DNA of 64,000 nucleotides from Magnetococcales bacterium DCbin4 (GTDB lineage: Bacteria > Pseudomonadota > Magnetococcia > Magnetococcales > UBA8363): the NCBI GenBank assembly GCA_002753735.1, contig PEAN01000003.1, positions 1 to 64,000 on the forward strand, in the 5' to 3' direction. Below the pieces are notes generated by a model that was not told the DNA's origin, ran no database searches, and saw nothing but the letters and a program-made list of their open reading frames with translations. Of this stretch, positions 34,770-44,047 are shown one piece after another (positions within the stretch are counted from its first letter, which is position 1; each line of letters opens with the position of its first letter). A program made the position numbers and the translations under genes.

Positions 34770-35408
34770 CAGGGACTCGTCAAAATCGGTTGGCTCATGC
34801 GTCACACCCCCAAGAGACGCAGTGCCTGCCATGGTTTGGCGGCGAGTTCCCTGTTGGCAGAGGCGATATCCTGGCATCCTGCCAACCTGAGCAGACTTAT
34901 GGCGAGATTGCGCAGGCACGCCATCATTTGAGGACCATGGCCGGTACGGATTTGGGAACGATCCTCGTCGAAAGTGACATCACGGACATCGTATAACTTG
35001 TTTTCGATGGACCAGTGGCCTCTGTTGCATGTGAGGAGATGTTCAGGTGTGCCTCTTTCCTGGTCAAGGCTGGTGATACCGTAAGCGATTTCCGTAGTGG
35101 TCTTGCCGGTCTTGAGGTGTTGGACTTCTCGCTTGATGGTGAAGAACAGTTTGACATGTGGCAGAGGAATGTATTCAACGAAACGGGTAGAGGGCCAGAT
35201 GGATCGGATTTCGAGCCGTCCACGGCCTTTCTCGACGTTTTGGAACCGGATTGGTCCTTCCTCAAGCCGCAGGCTGGCGATGGTGTGCATGACCGTAGGT
35301 TGGTTCTCCTTGACCGTGAAGAGGAAGTCAGCCTTCTTCTCTTCCACGAGGAATTCCAGGTTTTTTTTGGGCGTGGATGGCATCTGCGGTGACCAGGCGT
35401 CCTGCCAG
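34770..35408 (-). mobile_element. ISAs1-family insertion sequence remnant
   Basis: The C-terminal half of an ISAs1 transposase runs from GRLVTADAIHAQ through LFTVKENQPT to HWSIENKLYDVRDVTFDEDR and the end LRLLGV at 34802. The first dozen codons are out of frame with the rest because of one extra A in an A8 run (35362-35369), so the gene is broken. The tip CAGGGACTCGTCAAAATC at 34770 looks like the terminal inverted repeat. The N-terminal half and the other end are missing. Confidence 0.8.
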
Positions 35409-35615
35409 TTAGAGGTTGGTCAGCAACGGACGGACGGCGGTGATCTCATTGGAAATGGTCTTGCACCACGCAGCTTGTTGCGTGTCGTTGATTTCACCGA
35501 GATACAAAACCTGCCGCTGAACATGCCGGTTTCCTTGGATGCGCCGATTTTCCACGATGCTCCAGTAGCGGTGAATCTTGCCGTCCTTGCGGCGAATTTC
35601 TGATCGAAGAAACAT
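35409..35615 (-). mobile_element. N-terminal fragment of an IS1634-like transposase
   Basis: MFLRSEIRRKDGKIHRYWSI, then RRIQGNRHVQRQVLYLGEIN and DTQQAAWCKTI are the conserved start of IS1634/IS4-type transposases. The reading stops at 35409 right at the join with the ISAs1 fragment. About 65 residues remain of an expected 500 or more. Upstream (35616-35864) the frame stays open but has no family likeness. Confidence 0.75.
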
Positions 35616-35948
35616 ACCCCGATTTTTCCGGATAACCTCATCCAGGTCAAACGGGTAGGTCGGCACCACAAAGGAATTGAAGACTTTTTGGAAAGATGAA
35701 CCGTTGATACGCTTGGCTTTTTTGGTCCGGTTATCCAGAAATTTTTCTATGTCGGGGGTCGAATCGCGACAGATGGGTTGGATTGGTCCAGATTCATCGG
35801 CAGACACTCCATGATAGATGGATGGGAACCTGTTCATACCCGGTTCCGAATCATCAGGATTCAAAAAAACATCGATTGACCATGCAACCCATGCAACACA
35901 ACATCACCTATCCGCTATCGACCACCCCCATGATGCAACGCAACCCCA

Positions 35949-36734
35949 TCACGGACAGGCCCGGCTCATATCGCGCACCATGCGACATTCCGCTTCAAAA
36001 CAGCTCAAATCTTCCATACTCCGTTTCGGAGTCTCCAGGCTGAGCATCGCATGCTCCGGCAGCAGACGAATCAGGGCCGGAAGGTCATAATTCCCTTCTC
36101 CCAGATGGAGATGCCGGTCCCTGACATCTCCAACAAAACCATCACACAAATGATACATGTCCGGATTCATGGAGGAAAACGCCTGAAGCACCCCATGCGG
36201 TTCCAATCTCATGTGTGCGGCGTAGCACAAGGCATGCCCCAAATCGAAACAAAAACCTGAGTTCCGATGTAATTTCACGTCACGAATCTCTTGCGGGGAA
36301 ACACCGACACATTCAGAACCATCCTGCGTGAAAGGGGGCTTATTTTCGACCCACATGGGACACGGAGGAAGATCGAAGCTGCTCAACTGACGCATGCTTT
36401 CCATCAATGTACCGCAGGTCCCCATGTGGACAATCAATCCAAGGGGGTTCAATCGTTGGGCAAATTGCATCACCTCATGCCACATGGCCTTGTTGGCCGT
36501 CTCCTTGTCCTTGAGCGACAAATTGAACCCCGCCCCGAAGTGGGGTGCATGCAGCACCATGGGAAGGCCGTCAATCCGCCACAGATCGCCTTGGTCCCTG
36601 AAAGTTCCCGGGACCACATACAGTTCCAAATATTGAATCACCCCGTTTTCAAACAAACGGCACACCTCCGGAACCGACGACTGATTACTGGACCATAATT
36701 TCAGCCCCAGGCGAAGTGGTTTTCCTTCGGACAT
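35949..36734 (-). CDS. Xylose isomerase-like TIM-barrel protein (sugar-phosphate isomerase/epimerase type)
   Basis: A 261-residue AP endonuclease 2-type TIM barrel: HAPHFGAGFNLS, VHMGTCGT, WVENKPPF, GFCFDLGHALCYA and YHLCDG carry the expected metal-binding His/Glu/Asp positions. Such proteins occur in nonulosonic-acid and surface-sugar clusters, which fits the neighbouring pseB. Exact substrate unknown. The gene seems intact, with its start at 36734, downstream of a frameshifted aldo/keto reductase. Confidence 0.78.
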   Translation of the reverse strand: MSEGKPLRLGLKLWSSNQSSVPEVCRLFENGVIQYLELYVVPGTFRDQGDLWRIDGLPMVLHAPHFGAGFNLSLKDKETANKAMWHEVMQFAQRLNPLGLIVHMGTCGTLMESMRQLSSFDLPPCPMWVENKPPFTQDGSECVGVSPQEIRDVKLHRNSGFCFDLGHALCYAAHMRLEPHGVLQAFSSMNPDMYHLCDGFVGDVRDRHLHLGEGNYDLPALIRLLPEHAMLSLETPKRSMEDLSCFEAECRMVRDMSRACP

Positions 36735-36826
36735 CCCTAATCCCCGGTTTGACGCACATCATGAAATCGACCATCCAGTACTCAATGGAAGCCTTACCTA
36801 TTGGGCAATCTTCCATTGCGCCGGAT

Positions 36827-37715
36827 TTAGATACGGTTCATCCCCATCGGCCAGAGATGGAAAAAAACTTCACCCTGTCCCTCCTCGATGCATTGGACGA
36901 TCCCAAGGATCTCCTCCAGTTCATCGACACCCGTCACCCCCGCCAAAACCACATCCAACTCCGGACATCCCATGGCAAAACGGATGCACCCCTCCAATGC
37001 AGTCCATTGTTGCTCCACGAACGCCGCCCGGATTTTGGCAAAATGGCATCGAACGGGAGAAAAATAGTCGGGCAGGGCTTCCGGCGGCATGAGCAGAAGC
37101 CCCTGCAGAAAAATGGAACGAGCATGAATTCAACACCATGACGTTTCAGCAGGTCCAAATGACCGGAACGGATCAAACGCTGATCGGCAACATTGATGGG
37201 AAGCCGAACAATGTCAGGAATGAACAACTCCAAAATTTTGTCGATTCCCGCCCCGGAATAGACCGATACCCCGATTTCTTCCGTCTGTCCCAGAGACTTG
37301 CATTCCATCATGGCATCAATCAGATATTGACCCCCGGGTTGCAGCAGGTCGGCAACACGATGCGCCAACAGGCCATACACCGAAGGCAATCCAAGCCGGT
37401 TCAATGATTGCGCCAGGACCGCCCGCACCTTTTGACCCACCTCCCTGGTCGCCGGCGTCGCCGCAGTCGCAGACATTTTCGTGACAACCTTGAACCTTCC
37501 GGGATGGTTCATCATCATGCGACCGAGAACGCGTTCGCCATCCCCATAACCGGCGGCGGTGTCAAGCATGGCGACCCCCCTGCGTTGGGCAGTGGACAAA
37601 ATTTGTGCCGCCTGTTCTTCCGATACCCGACCACGCTGGTTGGAAATGCCATAGTCCAACCCGAATTGCACGGTTCCCAATCCAAGTCTCGCAATATTGA
37701 TGATCTGTTCTTCAT
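36827..37715 (-). pseudogene. Aldo/keto reductase, broken by single-base frameshifts
   Basis: LGLGTVQFGLDYGISNQRG, MLDTAAGYGDGERVLG and LGLPSVYGLLAHRV are typical of AKRs found in sugar-nucleotide clusters. The main frame runs to about 37130. Correct AKR text then resumes one frame over as HARSIFLQGLLLMPPEALPD and continues to GVTGVDELEEI, ending near 36827. A second missing base near 37709 separates the ATG (37715) from its frame. Both lesions are single bases, so decay or assembly error are both possible. Confidence 0.75.
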
Positions 37716-38192
37716 GATGTCCGCCAATGCATGCACCTCGCGAATCACCGTTTCGACATCGACATCACTCATCCCGGGAAAAAGGGGCAGTGACAGGCAG
37801 GACTCGTAAAATTGTCCGGTATGCGGAAACCATGCTTCATCCACTGGAAAATGTTCACTGTAGAATGGATGCGAAAACACTGGGATATAATGAACCTGCG
37901 TCTGGATGCCACGCCCCTTGAGCAACCCCATCACATCGGTCCGGCTCTTGCCGATCCTGGCAAAGTCGAATCGGAACACATAAAGATAAAAATTGCTGTC
38001 ACTCCAGGATTCCTCAAAAGGCGTCACGCCCCAGGTGACACCGGAAAACGCCTCATTGTAACGCTGAACGATTTCCCTGCGCCGACGCCGAAACCAGTCC
38101 AATTTTTTCAATTGGGAAAGACCCAAAGCACATTGAAGATCCGTGATTCGATAATAGAAACGGATCCAAAGTTCCGTCCAATGTCGAATCAA
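37715..38192 (-). pseudogene. C-terminal stub of PseC-like aminotransferase
   Basis: The frame reads FYYRITDLQCALGLSQLKKL, then GRGIQTQVHYIPVFSHPFYS and FYESCLSLPLFPGMSDVDVE, the last ~160 residues of the PLP-dependent UDP-4-amino-4,6-dideoxy sugar aminotransferases. The N-terminal two thirds, including the Schiff-base lysine, are missing. The frame begins directly at the pseB stop, so an internal deletion has joined pseB to the pseC tail. Confidence 0.78.
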
Positions 38193-39235
38193 CGAGGATT
38201 GATGGCCATGGACCAGCGGCTCTCTTCGATCCGGAAATCGTCAGCGATCTGAACCAACAGATCCTTCAATTCCGGAACACTCATGAACTCGGGATTGGAA
38301 TCGGAAACATAGCGGAAATGTTCGTCACAAGGGGTGCCCTTCCCTTCCTGATCTTCGTATTGCAAAAGATTGGCGCGCTGAACGGGATCAGCCTGGACGA
38401 CATAATGATTCTTGAACTCGATGGCATGTCGGGCTTCATCCTCGCTGATCAACACCTCATGGAGTTTTTCCCCGGGACGAATGCCGACGGTTTTCTGTTC
38501 ACATTCAGGCCCAATGGCGGTCGCCAGGTCGGTGATTTTCATCGAGGGAATTTTGGGAACATACAGTTCCCCCCCCTGACAATGGGCAAGGGCGAACAAG
38601 ACAAAGTGGACCCCCTGGGAAAGGGTGATCCAAAAACGGGTCATCCTGGGATCCGTGATCGGCAGTACGCCGATCTGCCGTCGTTCCTGAAAAAATGGGA
38701 TGACTGAACCACGGCTGCCGACCACATTGCCATAGCGGACGACGGAGAAGACGGTCTTGTGAACTCCGGTATAGACTTTAGCCGCAGAGAACAATTTATC
38801 GGAACACAGTTTGGTGGCACCATACAGGTTGATGGGATTGCACGCCTTGTCGGTTGACAGGGCGACCACCTTCTTGACGTTGTTGTACAGCGCGGCGTCA
38901 ATGACATTCATGGCACCAATGACATTGGTCTTGATGCATTCGCCCGGATTGTATTCCGCAGCCGGAACCTGTTTGAGCGCCGCAGCATGAATGACGTAAT
39001 CGACCCCGGAAAAGGCCCTTTTCAAACGATCGCCGTCGCGGACACATCCCAGCATGTAACGGATGCAGGGATATTCCACTTCACTGAATTTTTGCGCCAT
39101 TTCGAACTGTTTGAGTTCATCGCGACTGAAGACGATCAGTTTGTTGGGTTTGTATTTGTGCAAAACGGTCTGCACAAATTTTTTTCCAAAGGATCCTGTC
39201 CCCCCGGTCACCAGGACTGTTTTTCCATTGAGCAT
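38189..39235 (-). CDS. pseB: UDP-N-acetylglucosamine 4,6-dehydratase (PseB-like)
   Basis: First enzyme of CMP-pseudaminic acid synthesis. Short-chain dehydrogenase fold: VLVTGGTGSFGKKF binds NADP, STDKACNPINLYGATKLCSDK contains the YxxxK pair, and EKLHEVLISEDEA is the usual C-terminal block. ATG 39235 gives 348 residues; a frame from 39475 adds unrelated sequence. With pseC reduced to a stub next door, the pathway cannot run from this locus alone. Confidence 0.9.
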   Translation of the reverse strand: MLNGKTVLVTGGTGSFGKKFVQTVLHKYKPNKLIVFSRDELKQFEMAQKFSEVEYPCIRYMLGCVRDGDRLKRAFSGVDYVIHAAALKQVPAAEYNPGECIKTNVIGAMNVIDAALYNNVKKVVALSTDKACNPINLYGATKLCSDKLFSAAKVYTGVHKTVFSVVRYGNVVGSRGSVIPFFQERRQIGVLPITDPRMTRFWITLSQGVHFVLFALAHCQGGELYVPKIPSMKITDLATAIGPECEQKTVGIRPGEKLHEVLISEDEARHAIEFKNHYVVQADPVQRANLLQYEDQEGKGTPCDEHFRYVSDSNPEFMSVPELKDLLVQIADDFRIEESRWSMAINPR

Positions 39236-39533
39236 GCCTTGAAAACTCCATCGCTTTCCCGGGCCAGTACGCTCCGGTTTTGATTTTTGGGTTTCATATC
39301 CACCCAGATTGATCCAGTTTCCGAATGCCTGCCAAACCGGAGAAAATACATGACTTCCATGAAAAGATCCATTTTTTTCGATTTTTTCTTCCGCCCCCAC
39401 TGAGATTTCCATACAAAATATTGAACAATAAAGAAATTCAAACAAAGAGAGCAAAGCTGGCCCACGGATTGGCAAATCCCCCCGAAGGCCATCTCTGTCA
39501 TACCCGCAAGGGTGGGCTCCAAATTTCCAAGTA

Positions 39534-40628
39534 TCAGCGCCCCATCAGCGTGACAATGCGTTCAGCGGCGACCACAGCACCATCGCATCGGGGAGGTGCT
39601 GGAGGGGTGAGGTGAAACAGGGATTGCATGGCTTCATGCCATCGGCCCGAGGCAAAGGTTTCGGTATCGATTTCCCTGGCCCTGGCGTTCCGGGACAACC
39701 AATTGCAAATTGGATCCTCGTCGGGAAACCGTCCACGACGAACGTAGAGCAGCGCAACCCCCCGGGCGGCAGCCCCGATCGCCGTTCCGTATCCCGGCTT
39801 GCTCACGACCGCATCAACCGACGCCAGGACATCTTCAAACGGCCATTGATGTACCTTTGCCGTGGAATGGACGTGGTTCAATGAAGGTAGTTCGGTCTCC
39901 TTGAACAACCAGTGATAACGAAGTTCCTGAATGATCTGCTCCAATGGGACGGCGTGGGATGGCATGCCACCCAGGTTGATCATGACCAGGGGACGCCGAT
40001 CATCCGATGCGATACCCAACGCCCCACGCAACGATTCCTTACGCACCTGCGCCCGGGATACCAGGGGGGGAATCACCTCGAATCGGGGAAACGTATCGCC
40101 GACGATGGCAGGTTCCGGATGCAAGGCCAGCGTCACCTTGGCATAATGTTCCCTCATCCTGCGCCACCAGCCCATGACCGCTGGATCCTCCAGTGAAAAA
40201 TAGGCTTTGATGACATGGTCCCAACTCAAGGAGGCGACCGCGACGCTGGGGATCCCGAGTCTGTGGGCGGCAGCAATGGTCACACAGGGAATATCCACCA
40301 ACACCAGACTGGTTGACCAAGCCGAAATCCTGGACATTTCCGCTTCAACCCGTTCTTCCCAATTTTGCTGCATCGCCTCATAACGAAAGCGGGTTGCCTC
40401 AAGATCGACGACCATCGGATCCGACTGCACCAAGCCGATGTCCCGGAACCCATGATCAAATTCATGCCTGACGTGGACAAACCGTTCCACCACCCCCCGA
40501 TCCAGGTTTCCCGCCACCATGATCCGGAGATCGGGATTCATGGTTCCCAGTTGATCAAGAATGGGTGCAATCTGGGACAGATGGCCATAGCCATGCCCTG
40601 AAACCGCACAAAAAATGCCCCCCTTCAT
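39534..40628 (-). CDS. MurG/GT1-like glycosyltransferase of unknown substrate
   Basis: A 364-residue GT-B type protein. The N-terminal FCAVSGHGYGHLSQIAPILDQL is a glycine-rich loop, and the C-terminal VVSKPGYGTAIGAAARGVALLYVRRGRFPDE resembles the donor-binding region of UDP-sugar transferases and the N-terminal part of sugar kinase-linked proteins. The start overlaps the tusA stop (ATGA). Its presence in a sulfur/haem operon is odd; it may relate to the surface-sugar genes that follow. Confidence 0.75.
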   Translation of the reverse strand: MKGGIFCAVSGHGYGHLSQIAPILDQLGTMNPDLRIMVAGNLDRGVVERFVHVRHEFDHGFRDIGLVQSDPMVVDLEATRFRYEAMQQNWEERVEAEMSRISAWSTSLVLVDIPCVTIAAAHRLGIPSVAVASLSWDHVIKAYFSLEDPAVMGWWRRMREHYAKVTLALHPEPAIVGDTFPRFEVIPPLVSRAQVRKESLRGALGIASDDRRPLVMINLGGMPSHAVPLEQIIQELRYHWLFKETELPSLNHVHSTAKVHQWPFEDVLASVDAVVSKPGYGTAIGAAARGVALLYVRRGRFPDEDPICNWLSRNARAREIDTETFASGRWHEAMQSLFHLTPPAPPRCDGAVVAAERIVTLMGR

Positions 40629-40858
40629 GACCCTTTTTCCACGATGGCGGTCCAGATACGCCCTTTTCTGGCCAAATCGATCAAAACATGACCATTAATG
40701 GCGCACCACGCGGGAAGATCACGTTCGATGCCGGGATCGGTGGCCACCAGCTTCACCCGCCCCTGCAACGGCACACCCATGATTGCCTGATCAATCTTGA
40801 AAATTGGCATGGGACAAAGCAGATCACGGGCATCAATTTCCAAGATGGAATCAGACAT
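40625..40858 (-). CDS. tusA: TusA-family sulfur carrier
   Basis: A 77-residue protein with the signature ARDLLCPMPIFKI (persulfide-carrying Cys15 in CPMP). TusA proteins relay sulfur from cysteine desulfurase to acceptors. It overlaps the PP-loop enzyme upstream by eight bases and the glycosyltransferase downstream by four. It probably feeds sulfur to the PP-loop enzyme. Confidence 0.9.
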   Translation of the reverse strand: MSDSILEIDARDLLCPMPIFKIDQAIMGVPLQGRVKLVATDPGIERDLPAWCAINGHVLIDLARKGRIWTAIVEKGS

Positions 40859-41924
40859 GCCATTGATCCGGCAGTTCGTGGGCGGGCAGCGGAAACACCT
40901 CCATCACCTCGGTCACCCCCTCGTATTCCACACTCATCGCGACCTTTGAGGATTCCTTTCCCTTACTGTAACGGGCGGCGATGCGGCAGGCCAGTAAACG
41001 ATCCTCCCGGGAGGAGACCTCCCCCTCCATCAAAGTCAGGGGACCTGCGATGTTTCTGGTCTGAATCACCACCCGCCCCTTGCGAAACCCGGAAAGAAAT
41101 CTGTTTTCCGTCTGGTCGCGTCCGACGATCAACTTGAAATGCGGGGCGGGCCGGATATGACGTCCCGCCTTCAACAGCAGGATATCCTCCATGGAATATT
41201 CCCGCTGCTGGCGGAACGCCCACAGATCCCGCAATTTGCGGGCATAGTTTTCATCCGTCAGGAAACAGCACCCCCCGGCGGGACTGGGATAATCATTGAT
41301 CGCAAATTTTTTCGCCAATGCCATCTGTGGTTTACGGCCACGCCCGGAAAACCCTTCGAGTCGTGTGCGATCGACCCAACCCCGTTTTTCCGGTTCGGTT
41401 TCGGGCATGCGCAAAGCGGTCAAAGGACGCAACAACCATCCCGCCACCCCCGCCTCCCGATCAATCACCGGAAACGTATCACGCCGTTGACTCATCGGCC
41501 GCTGCCCCAAGACCTCACCCGAAAAAATGAAATCGTAACCCAATTCCTTTGCCATCGCCCAGGCTTTGGCAACCATGAAGATTTTGCAGTCGAGACAGGG
41601 ATTGAGATTTTTGCCATACCCATGTTTGGGATGCGTGACAATACGCACATAATCGCTGGCGATGTCGATCAGATGCAGTTTGACCCCGAGGGTTTGCGCA
41701 GCATGCAGGGCATCATGACGGGGTGGAGGTGCCCCTTCCCGGGGATTGCGCATGGCACCGGTATGCGATTGAATGCAAAACCCGGTGTGAAAATTAACGC
41801 AGCCAACCTCGATCCCCTGCTCTTGCAATAAACGAACCGCCAAAGTGCTGTCCAACCCACCCGAAAGCAACCCCAACGCACGGATCGGCCGGTTGCCTGC
41901 TGGAACGAACGGGGTCGTCGTCAT
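40851..41924 (-). CDS. MnmA/ThiI-like PP-loop enzyme with DUF814-type C-terminus
   Basis: About 357 residues. The PP-loop LLSGGLDSTLAVRLLQEQG activates a substrate with ATP. CLDCKIFM and AGGCCFLTD supply cysteines that could hold a persulfide or Fe-S cluster. The C-terminal region from about 225 (DILLLKAGRHIRP, FKLIVGRDQTENRFL) resembles NFACT-R/DUF814. Such proteins are annotated as tRNA thiolases by similarity, but the true target is unproven. ATG 41924 overlaps the hemB stop by one base; tusA follows directly. Confidence 0.8.
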   Translation of the reverse strand: MTTTPFVPAGNRPIRALGLLSGGLDSTLAVRLLQEQGIEVGCVNFHTGFCIQSHTGAMRNPREGAPPPRHDALHAAQTLGVKLHLIDIASDYVRIVTHPKHGYGKNLNPCLDCKIFMVAKAWAMAKELGYDFIFSGEVLGQRPMSQRRDTFPVIDREAGVAGWLLRPLTALRMPETEPEKRGWVDRTRLEGFSGRGRKPQMALAKKFAINDYPSPAGGCCFLTDENYARKLRDLWAFRQQREYSMEDILLLKAGRHIRPAPHFKLIVGRDQTENRFLSGFRKGRVVIQTRNIAGPLTLMEGEVSSREDRLLACRIAARYSKGKESSKVAMSVEYEGVTEVMEVFPLPAHELPDQWHV

Positions 41925-42910
41925 TATTTCGCTGTCGTCAACCATGCCGCCGCCTGTGTCGCGTGATAGGTGAGAATGAGATCCGCTCCAGCCCTTTTGA
42001 ATCCGGTCAACGTTTCCATCACGACCCGTTGCTCATCAATCCAACCCCGTTCGGCAGCCGCCTTGATCATCGCATATTCACCGCTGACACTGTAGATGGC
42101 CAAGGGAAGGTCGGTGGTCTGCCGCAAGGCACCCAGGATATCCATATAAGCCAATCCCGGTTTGACCATGAGCATGTCGGCCCCTTCATCAATGTCCAAC
42201 TGAGCCTCGGTCATCGCCTCACGCCGATTGGCCGGATCCATCTGATAACTGCGACGATCACCGAACGATGGGGTATTTTCCGCTGCATCCCGAAAGGGAC
42301 CATAATAGGCCGAAGCATATTTGACCGCATACGACAGGATGGAAACCCGCTCGAATCCTTCCGAATCCAAGGCTTCCCGAATCGCGGCCACCATCCCGTC
42401 CATCATTCCCGAAGGTGCCACGATATCGGCACCCGCACGGGCCTGGGCAATGGCGGTGCGTCCCAACAGTTCCAGCGTTTCATCATTGGCAATGCCACCG
42501 CCCCGGACCGGACCACAATGGCCATGGTCGGTGTACTCGCACAGACAGGTATCCGCAAGGATCGCCATGTCGGGAAGGGCATTTCTCATGGCCCGGATCG
42601 CCTGCTGCACAATGCCAACTTCACTCCATGCATCCGATCCCAACGCATCCTTGCTGGCGGGAATTCCAAAAAGAATGACGCCTCCGACCCCCAGTGCCAT
42701 CGCCTTCCGGGCATCCTCGACCGCCTGATCCACCGAGACCTGACATACCCCGGGCATGGAAGCAACCGGTTTTCGTATCCCGCTTCCAGGAACGATGAAC
42801 ATGGGTTGAATCAAATCATCGGCATCCAGACGGGTTTCCCGAACCAGGTTGCGGATGGCGTTGTTGATCCGCAACCGGCGCGGACGGCGGATGGGTATGG
42901 GGGTCGACAT
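41924..42910 (-). CDS. hemB: Porphobilinogen synthase (delta-aminolevulinate dehydratase)
   Basis: Condenses two 5-aminolevulinate molecules in tetrapyrrole synthesis. The zinc-type cysteine cluster [14 protein letters not shown] is present, as are the active-site lysines in [14 protein letters not shown] and [12 protein letters not shown]. About 328 residues. ATG 42910 ([13 protein letters not shown]) has AGGA upstream; a frame from 42955 is too long. First gene of the operon that continues into the PP-loop enzyme, tusA and glycosyltransferase. Confidence 0.96.
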   Translation of the reverse strand: MSTPIPIRRPRRLRINNAIRNLVRETRLDADDLIQPMFIVPGSGIRKPVASMPGVCQVSVDQAVEDARKAMALGVGGVILFGIPASKDALGSDAWSEVGIVQQAIRAMRNALPDMAILADTCLCEYTDHGHCGPVRGGGIANDETLELLGRTAIAQARAGADIVAPSGMMDGMVAAIREALDSEGFERVSILSYAVKYASAYYGPFRDAAENTPSFGDRRSYQMDPANRREAMTEAQLDIDEGADMLMVKPGLAYMDILGALRQTTDLPLAIYSVSGEYAMIKAAAERGWIDEQRVVMETLTGFKRAGADLILTYHATQAAAWLTTAK

Positions 42911-43126
42911 GGGGATCCTGTCTTCTATGGAGTCGGTTGGGGAGCGCAACGGCAAACCTTTGGCAAGAAAAAAAGGCGATGGACTCCGTTACGCGTTTTC
43001 TTTTGAACCCTTATAGACTAACATTGGCACTCGACTTGAAGTCAATGGAACTTCAAATCGTTTGCTGCGCCAATTTAACCCCTGCCTTGCAGGCTGGAAC
43101 GGAATCAGGCCCGGAAAGAATGGTCC

Positions 43127-43951
43127 ATGACACAGTTAATCGGCGGTCGTCTGGCAGTGATGGGGCAGACGGATGTCGGGTGTGTGCGCACACTCAATGA
43201 AGATTGTTTTTCCATCGATCATCGGGTTGGGCTGCTCCTGGTTGCCGACGGTATGGGAGGACATGAAGCAGGCGAGGTCGCCAGTGCCAGGGTCATCGAA
43301 CTGGTCCGCGAAAGCCTCGCCCTGACCTTGGCTTCGCCCCCCCAGCCCCGAACCGGGACGATCCCCCAGGAACCCCCGGATCACGATGCCGATGAACCAA
43401 CCCTGGATGAGCTCCCCAACCCGGTCTACCACATGGTGCGCAACGCCATCAACACCGCCAATACCGAAGTCAACCTGGTCAATCAGGACAAGGGGTTTGA
43501 AAACGGAACGGGGATGGGAACCACCGTCGTCGGCCTTTGGTTGCCGCAGTTCAGCGACATTCCCGTTGTATTTCATGTCGGGGACAGCCGCCTTTACCTG
43601 TATCGCAATCATAAACTCCTTCAGATCACCCGTGACCATTCCATGTACCAACAATGGTTGTCCATGGGAAAAAAAGGACCCCGGCCATCCCAAAACATTC
43701 TGCTCCAGGCCATCGGACCCGCCCGAAACCTCACCCCCGACATCCGATTCCAGGAAATGGTCCAGGGAGACATCATCCTGTTGTGTTCCGATGGACTCTA
43801 CGGCATGGTCAGCCAGGAAAAGATCGCCGCAACCCTCGCCAAGGTGAACGTCTCCAACCTGGAAACCATCGCCTCGGAATTGATCCGGATGGCCAAAGAA
43901 GCCGGGGGGAAGGATAATATTACCCTGATCGTAGGTATATTTACCCGATAG
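43127..43951 (+). CDS. PP2C-type serine/threonine protein phosphatase
   Basis: A 274-residue soluble PPM phosphatase: TDVGCVRTLNEDCFSI, LLVADGMGGHEAGEVAS, MGTTVVGLWL, FHVGDSRLYLYR, LLCSDGLYGMV and GGKDNITLIVG give all metal-binding aspartates. A Pro/Asp-rich insert lies at about 75-100. It is followed by a cyclase-FHA gene; FHA domains bind phosphothreonine, so the two may act in one signalling route. No kinase gene is nearby. Confidence 0.94.
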   Translation: MTQLIGGRLAVMGQTDVGCVRTLNEDCFSIDHRVGLLLVADGMGGHEAGEVASARVIELVRESLALTLASPPQPRTGTIPQEPPDHDADEPTLDELPNPVYHMVRNAINTANTEVNLVNQDKGFENGTGMGTTVVGLWLPQFSDIPVVFHVGDSRLYLYRNHKLLQITRDHSMYQQWLSMGKKGPRPSQNILLQAIGPARNLTPDIRFQEMVQGDIILLCSDGLYGMVSQEKIAATLAKVNVSNLETIASELIRMAKEAGGKDNITLIVGIFTR

Positions 43952-44047
43952 AACCATGAAGCAACCGAACTTGCATGACGGACGGCGCTCTACGCCCGGT
44001 AGCACGCATGTTTGCAACACATCAGGAATCAGGAGAGGAAGGTCGTC

